22,375 bases of DNA, taken from the NCBI GenBank assembly GCA_021827875.1, contig JAKAUA010000015.1, forward strand, positions 1 through 22,375, written 5' to 3'. Shown in pieces: positions 1 through 7,274 of the stretch (positions are counted from its first letter, which is position 1; each line of letters opens with the position of its first letter). This DNA comes from a bacterium (GTDB lineage Bacteria > Babelota > Babeliae > Babelales > Vermiphilaceae). The position numbers and the translations under genes were made by a program. The notes under the pieces are model-generated. The model ran no database searches. It worked only from the letters and a program-made list of their open reading frames with translations, and was not told where the DNA came from.

Positions 1-730
1 GATGAACTCTGGCGCAGAGTTCATCTGAAAGCATAATAGGAGTTTGTATTTCTACATAGCCGGCTTTTTCTAGCAAACCACGCAAATAAGTAGTTAACGT
101 ATTGAGTACCGCCTTGCCTTTAGGGTGAAAGAAAGGGAAGCCAACACCTTCTTCATGGAATGAGAAGAGATCAAGCTGTTTGCCCAAGCGGCGGTGATCA
201 TAGCGCATAGCATCTTCGATCTGCTGTTCATATGCTTTTAAATCAGCTTCGGTTGCAAATGCGGTGCCGGTGATACGCTGTAATGCTTGGTTATTTTTGT
301 CCGCGCGCCAGTATGAGCCGGATATGTTTAATAATTTGTAATATTTTATATCACCGGTGGAGTGTACGTGTCCACCTTTGCACAGATCATAAAAGTCACC
401 TTGGCGAGCAATGCCAACAGTATCTCCAGGGATGCCATCAATAAGTTCAAGCTTATATGGATTATTTTTATACAGAGCACGAGCCTGTTCTTTTGGCATC
501 TGTTCGTGAGTAATAGGCAAATTGCGTTTTTCAATCTCGCGCATTTTTGCTTCTATTAAAGGTAAGTCAGTTTCTTTAAAATTCTTTTCGGGCAAGAAGT
601 CGTAAAAGAAACCTTGCGGCGTTGCCGGCCCGATAGTCAAGAGCGTATGGGGAAATAGTTCTTGTATTGCATGAGCAAGTAAATGAGCAGCCGAGTGACG
701 CAGTTTTTCTAAATCAACATTCGATTTCAT
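1..730 (-). CDS. thrS: threonyl-tRNA synthetase, N-terminal part (3' end outside window)
   Basis: Class II synthetase that charges tRNA-Thr and edits mis-charged Ser-tRNA. The visible ~243 residues cover the editing domain and the beginning of the catalytic core. The editing-site motif HSAAH is at residues 12-16, and the second metal-type motif appears as DLCKGGHV. The stretch GSYWRADKNNQALQRITGTA and the KQLDLFSF segment match the family closely. The start is fixed: an in-frame TAA lies two codons upstream (734-736), so no longer N-terminus is possible. The usual ~60-residue TGS domain is therefore missing, since the editing motif begins at residue 12 rather than about 73 as in E. coli. A GGGGAT sequence upstream may serve as ribosome-binding site. 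The last codons at the window edge lie in a perfect palindrome and no longer match the expected DELW-type sequence (see findings). Identity is certain; the edge sequence is suspect. Confidence 0.95.
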   Translation of the reverse strand, partial: MKSNVDLEKLRHSAAHLLAHAIQELFPHTLLTIGPATPQGFFYDFLPEKNFKETDLPLIEAKMREIEKRNLPITHEQMPKEQARALYKNNPYKLELIDGIPGDTVGIARQGDFYDLCKGGHVHSTGDIKYYKLLNISGSYWRADKNNQALQRITGTAFATEADLKAYEQQIEDAMRYDHRRLGKQLDLFSFHEEGVGFPFFHPKGKAVLNTLTTYLRGLLEKAGYVEIQTPIMLSDELCARVH

Positions 731-866
731 TATTTATGATCCCCATAGATTGACAATGGTTTTTATTACTGTTCTTAGGGTACTACAAAACACGGGGGAT
801 GCATAGCTGCTTTAATGGCAATTATAGGAGCGGTTATTGCTTTTATACAAACGAATTTGAGTAAAT

Positions 867-903
867 TATATAAAACTAAATCGTTACTATTAAAAAAAGG
901 AAA
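867..903 (+). repeat. 37-bp upstream block, copy A (partner at 2643-2679)
   Basis: This AT-rich block lies directly before the HdeD-like gene and includes its ribosome-binding site (AAAAAAAGGAAA). It matches the block before the 439-residue gene at 32 of 37 positions by eye, including the core AAATCGTT. A TATATAAAA stretch could be a -10 region, so the block may be a duplicated promoter and leader. The repetition is directly visible; promoter function is inferred. Confidence 0.5.
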
Positions 904-906
904 AAA

Positions 907-1464
907 ATGATGAAAAAAGAAAAAAATAGTCTCATGCTCAAGCAACTGCAAGAAAATTGGGGTTGGTTTTTTGGTTTTGGTATAGGCCTGGTCATACTCG
1001 GTATGTTAGCAATTGCTTATTCTTTTACGGCGACTATTTTTTCAGTCGTATATTTTGGTATTGTTCTGATACTATTAGGTATTTTTGAAGCTACACAGGC
1101 TTTTAATCTTAATAAGTGGAGTAATTCTTTTTTGCATATATTTTTGAGCATACTCTACATAGCGGGTGGTAGTTATATGATATATAACCCCATTGTTAAT
1201 GCAGTTACCATAACACTTATTCTTGCAATATTTTTCGTTATTTCTGGCATTATAAAAATGATTTTTGCATTGCTCAACCATATAGTACATAGGGTATGGC
1301 TTTTTATTAATGGCGCCTTAACTACCGCGCTGGGGGTTATGATTTGGTATCAGTGGCCAGTTTCAGGGTTGTGGGTACTTGGATTGCTCGTAGGTATAGA
1401 CATACTCTTTACTGGATGGACTTGGATTATGTTGGGACTATTAGCAAAAAATATAAACAAATAA
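907..1464 (+). CDS. HdeD/DUF308-like integral membrane protein
   Basis: A 185-residue protein with about six hydrophobic segments (roughly 20-38, 45-66, 74-93, 99-122, 129-147 and 152-179) separated by very short loops. This is the layout of the HdeD/DUF308 family of small inner-membrane proteins, some members of which are linked to acid resistance; no specific role can be assigned here. Glycine-rich repeated helices such as GIVLILLGIFEATQAF are typical of the family. The start is supported by AAGGAAAAAA just upstream; a second ATG follows immediately and either could be used. The stop is 12 bases before the next gene, so the two are probably co-transcribed. Family membership is likely; function is unknown. 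Confidence 0.75.
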   Translation: MMKKEKNSLMLKQLQENWGWFFGFGIGLVILGMLAIAYSFTATIFSVVYFGIVLILLGIFEATQAFNLNKWSNSFLHIFLSILYIAGGSYMIYNPIVNAVTITLILAIFFVISGIIKMIFALLNHIVHRVWLFINGALTTALGVMIWYQWPVSGLWVLGLLVGIDILFTGWTWIMLGLLAKNINK

Positions 1465-1476
1465 AGAAAGGCACAG

Positions 1477-2025
1477 ATGAAGCGATATATATTGTTTTTA
1501 TTCTCCTTATTGTCAGCTACTTATGCCATTGATCCAAAAGCGGAATACAAGCTTACGGTCTATTTTATTAATGATACTTCGCATGATATAGATGTTGTTG
1601 GTATAAATCATGATCAGACCATACACTTGGCTCAGGCCATGAGACCGGAAGAAGAAGTTACAAAAGTTGAACTACCCGGCACGAAAGACGGTATTTTTAT
1701 TACGAGCGTGACGGTAGTAGATACATCATCAGACAAAAAGAAGAGTTACGAGCAAAACAATATCGTCGTAAAACAGATTAATTGGGATATTGCAGATAGT
1801 GTAAGCTGCAAACAACCGGATGAGAAGTCGGTGTTTTCTTTTAGATTTACCGAAAAAATTATTAAAGCTTTTGATGAGGCAGAAAAAATTGATAATAATG
1901 GGAATATAACAAAAGCATTACGTAATGGGCTTGTAGAAAAGAGTGGGCTAGGATACAAACTAAAAAAAAGCCAATTTTATTTTAGAGATTTCCCAAAAAA
2001 AAGCAAAAACGCTACAATTTATTAA
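1477..2025 (+). CDS. secreted protein of unknown family, N-terminal half of a split paralogue
   Basis: 182 residues starting with a clear signal peptide (MKRYILFLFSLLSATYA, probable cleavage after A17). I do not recognise a known domain. The protein aligns along its whole length with the first ~180 residues of the gene at 2688-4007: VKQINWDIADSVSCK matches VRQINWNIGENINCK, and IFITSVTVVD matches IFITDIIVYE. The similarity stops where the reading frame breaks in an A8 run at 1995-2002, after which the paralogue-like sequence continues in the next frame. The last seven or so residues are therefore probably out-of-frame translation. It lies 12 bases after the HdeD-like gene behind AAGAAAGG, so it is likely in the same transcript. 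Either a decayed gene, an assembly error or a frameshift-expressed gene. Confidence 0.7.
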   Translation: MKRYILFLFSLLSATYAIDPKAEYKLTVYFINDTSHDIDVVGINHDQTIHLAQAMRPEEEVTKVELPGTKDGIFITSVTVVDTSSDKKKSYEQNNIVVKQINWDIADSVSCKQPDEKSVFSFRFTEKIIKAFDEAEKIDNNGNITKALRNGLVEKSGLGYKLKKSQFYFRDFPKKSKNATIY

Positions 2026-2029
2026 TAGA

Positions 2030-2608
2030 ATGGATCGGGATATCATGATTGCACTTAATAATGATAAGAAACTCATCCTACCGATAAACAAGATTGGTAG
2101 CATAATGGTACCTGACGATTTCGTATTAAAGCATTTTAGTATAGATGACAAAGAAGTTACTAATCAGGCATCTATCAAACAAATGAACGATATTATAGCA
2201 TTAATAATTCCTAATCATACATGTACCGTTATGGATATTAATTATGATTTGCTTTCGATACCGGTTGTCTTTCATAATGATGTAGACAAAGAATTAACTA
2301 TAGTTATTAACAACAAAATAACCGTTAAGTTAGCGCCGAAAAAAACAAAGAGTTATAAAAGAGGCGCGTCGAAAGCGTCACCCAATTCGTCTGAGCGGCG
2401 AATAAAGATGGTGGAGCTTCCGATACCAACTCCTTCGCAGGGTTCACTATTTGACTTAAAAATTAATGGAAAACAAATCAATTCTGAAGTTATACAAGAG
2501 TTAAACAGTATAATTGGGTATGCCCTTGAGGGCGAAATGCCGAATATTATTATTAATCAAGAACTATTAGATAGAGGATTTAGCGGCGCAGCTTATTACA
2601 ATCAGTAG
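2030..2608 (+). CDS. C-terminal half of the split paralogue of the 2688-4007 gene
   Basis: 192 residues from the first ATG, but the homologous frame is open upstream to the A8 tract at 1995-2002: the codons before the ATG read KKAKTLQFINR and align with KDAHKIVSVTN of the downstream copy. The similarity continues through IMIALNNDKKLILPINKIGS versus ITIVLNDDKNVSLIIPHHQLGS, and IPNHTCTVMDINYDLL versus MPHHACDILTIDDDLL. There is no signal peptide and no convincing ribosome-binding site before the ATG, so this is unlikely to be an independent gene. It keeps a short basic segment (KKTKSYKRGASKAS) where the downstream copy has a longer one. Most likely the second half of a frameshifted gene covering 1477-2608. 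Confidence 0.6.
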   Translation: MDRDIMIALNNDKKLILPINKIGSIMVPDDFVLKHFSIDDKEVTNQASIKQMNDIIALIIPNHTCTVMDINYDLLSIPVVFHNDVDKELTIVINNKITVKLAPKKTKSYKRGASKASPNSSERRIKMVELPIPTPSQGSLFDLKINGKQINSEVIQELNSIIGYALEGEMPNIIINQELLDRGFSGAAYYNQ

Positions 2609-2642
2609 AGAATTGATTTTATCAGCACAAGTCGAGGTAGAG

Positions 2643-2679
2643 TATATAAAAACAAATCGTTTGTAGTAAAAAAAGGAAA
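2643..2679 (+). repeat. 37-bp upstream block, copy B (partner at 867-903)
   Basis: Near-identical to the block before the HdeD-like gene (32 of 37 positions by eye), ending in the purine-rich ribosome-binding site AAAAAAAGGAAA. It lies 8 bases before the start of the 439-residue secreted gene and may carry its promoter. It suggests that upstream control DNA was copied along with the paralogue. Confidence 0.5.
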
Positions 2680-2687
2680 GAGCGCAC

Positions 2688-4007
2688 ATGAAAAAATATA
2701 TATTATTTTTATTCTCTTTCACACCGGCACTGTGCGCCTATGGTATGGGTGAAGATCCCACCTATACAGCACAACTCAAATTCTCTAACACAAACTCTTC
2801 GTATGATATTGATGTTAAGCTTCATGGAATAGATGATATTGTATCTCTTAAACAAGGGACAGAGATATTAAAGCCTATCACCGTACAAGCATCAGATAAA
2901 AATATTTTTATTACCGATATTATTGTGTATGAAAAATCAAGCAATAAACGTGTGTATCCTGAAAATAATTTTGTGGTACGACAAATCAATTGGAATATTG
3001 GTGAAAACATAAATTGTAAAGAGGCTGGGACAGTTGCACCATTTCTCGTCACGTTTAATAACATGACGGTTAATGCGCTCGCAGAGTCAGAATCGATATC
3101 TAAAGGCGGAAGCATACGAAAAGCAGTGAGGGAAGGTCTTGTTTTAGAAGAAAAATCCGGTGGGTATAGGTTACGCAAAAGTGGCTATTTTTTTTATGAT
3201 TATGACGATAAAGATGCACATAAAATTGTTAGCGTTACGAATGACGCGAGCCAAGATATTACAATTGTATTAAATGATGATAAAAATGTGAGCTTGATAA
3301 TTCCGCATCATCAATTAGGCAGTTTAAAACTTACCCATAAATTTGTACTACGCACCATAAAAATAAATAAACAATCAGTCGGTAATGAAATTATAGAGGC
3401 TATACAAACTAAAATTAATCTTATGATGCCACATCATGCATGTGATATTTTAACTATTGATGATGATCTTTTGCATGAAATTGATGTACCGGCAATTGGG
3501 CGATATGTTACTTTTGAGAATAAGTCTCATATCGGTCTTACTCTTGTTATTAATCGTGCAAATGATGGAGATGAACGAGAGCGAATCATGTATTTGGGTC
3601 CGGTCTTGAGTAAACAAGCAACAAAAAGAGGCCTAGAAGAGATTGCTAAGAAATATCAAACAAGAAAAACTGCTGAGCAGGCCGCCTCTAGCTCAGCAGC
3701 GCCTGCGAGCCCAAGGGGAGAACGTGCCGGCATGATAAGCCCGCGACGTGAACGAGGTGGACGTGAGAGAACCGGCAGTAATGAGATGTATGAGCGGCGC
3801 GGTAAACGCAGTTCTACGGTTGATTTACCATTATATAAAGATAGATATTTGCAAGATATTACCATTAATGGTCATTATTTTGATCATGATTCTCGCTTGG
3901 CAGTTTTTCTTAATCAAGAAATTGATGCAGGGAGAAAGATTGTTATTGATGATACTTTCTTGGAAAAATATAGCCTCACAAGCGATGTTACTATTTCTAT
4001 CACATAA
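2688..4007 (+). CDS. secreted protein of unknown family, intact paralogue
   Basis: 439 residues with a signal peptide (MKKYILFLFSFTPALCA, cleavage near residue 17). No known domain is recognised. The body appears to be several beta-rich modules, each opening with a hydrophobic-N-x-S/T type motif: LKFSNTNSSYDIDVKL, VSVTNDASQDITIVLND and VTFENKSHIGLTLVIN. After about residue 305 there is a low-complexity, strongly basic segment rich in Arg, Glu, Ser and Ala, including SPRGERAG and SPRRERGG, which is absent or much shorter in the upstream copy. The C-terminal ~75 residues return to the paralogue pattern (LQDITINGHYFDHDS). AAGGAAAG 8-10 bases upstream supports the start. The 3' end overlaps the convergent minus-strand gene by 8 bases. 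Probably periplasmic or extracellular; role unknown. Confidence 0.8.
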   Translation: MKKYILFLFSFTPALCAYGMGEDPTYTAQLKFSNTNSSYDIDVKLHGIDDIVSLKQGTEILKPITVQASDKNIFITDIIVYEKSSNKRVYPENNFVVRQINWNIGENINCKEAGTVAPFLVTFNNMTVNALAESESISKGGSIRKAVREGLVLEEKSGGYRLRKSGYFFYDYDDKDAHKIVSVTNDASQDITIVLNDDKNVSLIIPHHQLGSLKLTHKFVLRTIKINKQSVGNEIIEAIQTKINLMMPHHACDILTIDDDLLHEIDVPAIGRYVTFENKSHIGLTLVINRANDGDERERIMYLGPVLSKQATKRGLEEIAKKYQTRKTAEQAASSSAAPASPRGERAGMISPRRERGGRERTGSNEMYERRGKRSSTVDLPLYKDRYLQDITINGHYFDHDSRLAVFLNQEIDAGRKIVIDDTFLEKYSLTSDVTISIT

Positions 4008-4884
4008 CATTAGTAAACTTGATACCCAGGCGCGCACCAAATAAAACATTAATTTTTGGCTGCGCGCCATTTATTTTTTGGTACGCAGGAATTTGCACAC
4101 TTACCTTAAAAATAAAGCGCTTGTCTGCTGCAAAAAAAGTGGGACCAATATAAAGGATGTTGCTTCCAGAATTTTGATTTCTTGTGCCCTTCATGCAATC
4201 GCGCCGTGAATACATTCCATTACTCTCGATAATAAGTGCCAATATCCAGCGCTGGAAATGATGCAAATTATGACCAATGCCGGCCCCATACCATATTTGA
4301 TTACCGGCTTTTGAATGGTGGTGGGGCGTAGTAAGCAATACGCCAGCCTCAAGATAATGGTACCACTCTATCGAAGTATGATAACCGACAAGTCCCAAAA
4401 AAATCGCAGGGGATCCCAGACCGGTAGGAGGGTATTGGCGAGCCGAACCGGTAGGTAGTTGAAGCATGCCTACAATAGTTGCGCGCTTTGTGCTGGTCGG
4501 TTTATATTGTTTAGCAAAATTATATTCTACTTCTACAACAGTATCAGCAAAGCCTGAGGAATCATTGCCTCTTACTTTGTATTGCAGGGCCTGATTGGTT
4601 GAAAGCAAAATAGCGACATCATCAATGGGCGCGTACAAAAACTGCTGCAGAGAATCAATATATTTTTGTTGTTTGCCCGTGCGCGCAGTAAGTGAACCAA
4701 AAAATAAAAAATCATTTTTATCGGCAATCAATTGTCCAAAATTAAAAAATGCTATGGGTCGTTGTGAAATGGGAAGCAATAGATTGCCTTCTTTAATTTG
4801 CAAATCAAATGCTTCTTTGTGAGAAAGCGCATATAGACCATGAATCATCATGCTCATAATACAACAAAATAACCAATGAATCAT
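4000..4884 (-). CDS. probable outer-membrane beta-barrel protein
   Basis: 294 residues from the chosen ATG at 4884. That start gives a signal peptide (MIHWLFCCIMSMMIHGLYA) and has AAAAAGGTG about 7 bases upstream; a start at 4941 would add 19 charged residues and has no ribosome-binding site. The mature protein shows alternating hydrophobic and polar strands rich in Gly, Tyr and Phe (for example IWYGAGIGHNLHHFQRWILA and FIFKVSVQIPAYQKI), ending in FGARLGIKF. This resembles the transporter-type barrel family often annotated with the phenol-degradation MetA pathway, but the substrate cannot be deduced. It converges on the 439-residue secreted gene, with the two stops overlapping by 8 bases, and is divergent from phoH. 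Barrel nature is likely; family assignment is tentative. Confidence 0.65.
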   Translation of the reverse strand: MIHWLFCCIMSMMIHGLYALSHKEAFDLQIKEGNLLLPISQRPIAFFNFGQLIADKNDFLFFGSLTARTGKQQKYIDSLQQFLYAPIDDVAILLSTNQALQYKVRGNDSSGFADTVVEVEYNFAKQYKPTSTKRATIVGMLQLPTGSARQYPPTGLGSPAIFLGLVGYHTSIEWYHYLEAGVLLTTPHHHSKAGNQIWYGAGIGHNLHHFQRWILALIIESNGMYSRRDCMKGTRNQNSGSNILYIGPTFFAADKRFIFKVSVQIPAYQKINGAQPKINVLFGARLGIKFTNVM

Positions 4885-5057
4885 AGACACCTTTTTGACT
4901 ATTTTTAATGAAACTTTTTTTCTATTTATTGTACTTTGCATACCAATCTAAATGCCATAATTTATTACTGTAAATTAAAATTGAAGTGGAACTTGATAGT
5001 TCGTAAAAAATAAGCGTTATTAGTATGCAGTAATTTGTCTTTATCCCACTCAATTCT

Positions 5058-5086
5058 TTGATCGGGCTAGGGCTGTGTGCTAGGAT
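5058..5086 (+). promoter_or_regulatory. candidate sigma70-type promoter for phoH
   Basis: TTGATC and TAGGAT are separated by 17 bases, ending about 45 bases before the phoH start. Each hexamer matches 4 of 6 consensus positions, so this is only a plausible candidate. Confidence 0.3.
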
Positions 5087-5131
5087 TCTGTTGAGTAGTT
5101 AAAAACTTGCAAAAAGAAGGAACAACAAATA

Positions 5132-6538
5132 ATGATGAACCAAAAACTATACATTCTTGATACCAATGTGTTGATGCATGATCCGCATGCTATGTTTGCC
5201 TTTGAAGGCGCGCATGTTGGAATTCCTGCTACCGTCCTAGAAGAGCTTGATGAATTTAAAAAAGATACTACCGATCGTGGTCGTAATACTCGTGAAGCAA
5301 TTCGTCAATTAGACGCATTACGTGCGCGAGGATCATTGGGTGTAGGAGTAAAGCTTGATAATGGGGGCACGTTAAAAGTGCTTTTTTCTCATGCAGCAGA
5401 GACCATTGCGCTCCCTTTTAAAATGCATATTGAAGACAATCGTATTTTATTAACGGCAGTAGAGCACAAAAGCAGCGGCTGGGATGTAGTCTTTATCTCA
5501 AAAGATCTTAACGCTCGCGTTAAGGCAGATACGCTTGGGCTTCGCGCAGAAGATTATGTTAAAGAACATATCTCGCAAGATAATTTTTATAGAGGTTGGA
5601 TCAAGCTCGCAGTGCCGGCAGTACAACTCAAACAAGAAATACCCGAAGATTTAAAACATCTTTCAAAAGAATATCAATTGACCTACAACGAATTTGTGCA
5701 TGTTGAGAGTCAACACAATCCCCATAATTATCGCATCTTTTGCTACAAGGGTGACAATCGTTTTGAACCGGTCATTGATCCACTCTTTAAATGGTCACTA
5801 AAAGCACGTAACCCACAACAATTAATGGCACTTCATTTATTGCTTGATGACACCATACCATTTGTTACGCTCTTTGGCCCTGCAGGTACGGGAAAAACAT
5901 TCTTGGCATTGTTGGCAGGATTACATAAAGTATTAGTTGAAGATATTTATCGCAAGATATTAATATCACGTCCAATAGTACCATTAGGTAAAGACATTGG
6001 CTATTTGCCGGGTACGTTAGAAGAAAAACTACAAAGTTGGATGCTTCCTATTTATGACAATATCGACTTTATTGTACATGCGGGCCAATCCGGAGAGCAT
6101 TTGGCGCAGGTAGATGATGAGTATGCTGATAAACATCGCCGTCAAAATGGTAATAAAAAGAAATTCTTCAAACAAGATCGCCATGTTGATGGAACAGGAC
6201 TCGGGCCGCTTCAAGATTTGGTCAGACACGATAAATTAAGTTTGGAAGCAATAACTTATATGCGTGGGCGCTCTATACCGTACCAATATATTCTTATTGA
6301 TGAAGTACAAAACTTAACGCCGCATGAAGTTAAAACGTTGGTGAGCCGCGTGGGTGAAGGTAGTAAAATTATTCTTGCCGGTGACCCGTATCAAATTGAC
6401 TCACCTTATCTGGATTTTAGCAGCAATGGTTTGGTGGTGACCAGTGAGAAATTTAAAAATCAGAAGCTGTTTGGTAGCGTGTATTTACAAATGAGTGAGC
6501 GTAGTGATCTGAGCAGATTAGCGGGCGACCTATTGTAA
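5132..6538 (+). CDS. PhoH-family ATPase with N-terminal PIN domain (PhoH2/YlaK type)
   Basis: 468 residues with two domains. Residues 1 to about 140 form a PIN nuclease domain: YILDTNVLMHDP contains the first acidic residue (D10), VLEELDEFK the second cluster, and VVFISKDLN the later acidic segment. From about residue 220 follows a PhoH ATPase domain with Walker A GPAGTGKT (249-256) and Walker B YILIDEVQN (386-394), then LAGDPYQID. Proteins of this architecture are ATP-dependent RNA helicase/RNases. A charged stretch at roughly 308-355 (GEHLAQVDDEYADKHRRQNG and following) looks like an insertion between conserved ATPase motifs. The start is backed by GAAGGA 10 bases upstream; a second ATG follows directly. 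It is transcribed alone and faces rnpA. Confidence 0.92.
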   Translation: MMNQKLYILDTNVLMHDPHAMFAFEGAHVGIPATVLEELDEFKKDTTDRGRNTREAIRQLDALRARGSLGVGVKLDNGGTLKVLFSHAAETIALPFKMHIEDNRILLTAVEHKSSGWDVVFISKDLNARVKADTLGLRAEDYVKEHISQDNFYRGWIKLAVPAVQLKQEIPEDLKHLSKEYQLTYNEFVHVESQHNPHNYRIFCYKGDNRFEPVIDPLFKWSLKARNPQQLMALHLLLDDTIPFVTLFGPAGTGKTFLALLAGLHKVLVEDIYRKILISRPIVPLGKDIGYLPGTLEEKLQSWMLPIYDNIDFIVHAGQSGEHLAQVDDEYADKHRRQNGNKKKFFKQDRHVDGTGLGPLQDLVRHDKLSLEAITYMRGRSIPYQYILIDEVQNLTPHEVKTLVSRVGEGSKIILAGDPYQIDSPYLDFSSNGLVVTSEKFKNQKLFGSVYLQMSERSDLSRLAGDLL

Positions 6539-6594
6539 GCAAGCTTCATGTAATATGATATTTGCCTATCGTATATCAAAGCCCGAAGGAGTCG

Positions 6595-6975
6595 TTAGGC
6601 GGAGACGTGGCGGGCGACTTGCTCTGATTTTTTATATTGATCGATAGCGCGTGTGATACCAAACAGCGTACTATCTTTAAGTTTTTGGAAGGGGATATGG
6701 AGAGAGGGTGTTTTGCAAATGATGATAAAATCATATCCCTGTGTATACAACTTCTCTTCATAAAAAATCGCTTTTAACCGCCGGCGAATGTAATTGCGAA
6801 GATGTGCATTGGCAATTTTGGCAGGAATAACGGCAAGCATTCTTCCCTGAGAATAGGACTGGGGCAAAAGTAAAATATCGAGGTTTGGACTTCTAAAGCC
6901 GCGCTTTGCGGTTTTAAAAAATCGCGAAACCTCGTTTTTATCAAAATGAGATAATCTTTTGGGGATTGATTTCAT
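6595..6975 (-). CDS. rnpA: ribonuclease P protein component
   Basis: 126 residues; the protein subunit that binds the catalytic RNA of RNase P and helps remove 5' leaders from pre-tRNAs. The family signature is clear: RMLAVIPAKIANAHLRNYIR carries the conserved A-N-x2-R-N-x3-R-R-x-K pattern with RNYIRRRLK at residues 60-68. The N-terminus has the usual PKRLSHFDKNEVSRFFKTAK segment. The gene begins 10 bases after rpmH, the classic rpmH-rnpA order, and is probably translated from the same mRNA; no strong ribosome-binding site is seen. The usual downstream partners yidD and yidC are absent: the next gene is the convergent phoH. Confidence 0.93.
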   Translation of the reverse strand: MKSIPKRLSHFDKNEVSRFFKTAKRGFRSPNLDILLLPQSYSQGRMLAVIPAKIANAHLRNYIRRRLKAIFYEEKLYTQGYDFIIICKTPSLHIPFQKLKDSTLFGITRAIDQYKKSEQVARHVSA

Positions 6976-6985
6976 TTGTAATGTA

Positions 6986-7129
6986 TTACGCGCGAACCGC
7001 TAGACGTTTTTTACCTTTGGCGCGACGTTTGTTAAGAATATTTCTGCCGTGGCGAGTAGCCATTCTTTTGCGAAAACCGTGCTTTTTATTTCTTTTTTTA
7101 TTGCTTTTTCTGAAAAAAGTAACTGACAT
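6986..7129 (-). CDS. rpmH: 50S ribosomal protein L34
   Basis: A 47-residue, extremely basic protein. Reading the minus strand from the ATG at 7129 gives MSVTFFRKSNKKRNKKHGFR and then KRMATRHGRNILNKRRAKGK, ending KRLAVRA. The HGFRKRMAT-x-GR-x-(I/V)L-x-RRAKGRK-type core is diagnostic of L34 of the large ribosomal subunit. The N-terminus has a few more Lys/Asn residues than the usual KRTFQPS start. It sits immediately upstream of rnpA, as in most bacteria. GCAGGAAGACAT precedes the start. Identity is secure. Confidence 0.95.
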   Translation of the reverse strand: MSVTFFRKSNKKRNKKHGFRKRMATRHGRNILNKRRAKGKKRLAVRA

Positions 7130-7191
7130 GATGTCTTCCTGCTGATTTATAGTATCAGATTAATATAATATCGATATTCCAAATTAGATAA

Positions 7192-7214
7192 GTCACCCTG
7201 CCTTCACGGGCGAC
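7192..7214. repeat. extragenic palindrome
   Basis: GTCACCC and GGGCGAC form a 7-bp hairpin stem around a 9-nt loop between trxB and rpmH. It resembles the short palindromic repeats widespread in bacterial intergenic regions. There is no T-run on either side suitable for a strong terminator, so its function is unknown. Confidence 0.45.
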
Positions 7215-7274
7215 ATTTACCTTATTTTACGCTAAAATAGCATTTTTTCAACTTCTCTTCTTCAATCTGAATAA

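Noticed and set aside
4885..4941. Longer start for the beta-barrel gene at 4941
   Set aside because: No ribosome-binding site, and the extra basic residues would precede the signal peptide; the ATG at 4884 has AAAAAGGTG in the right place.
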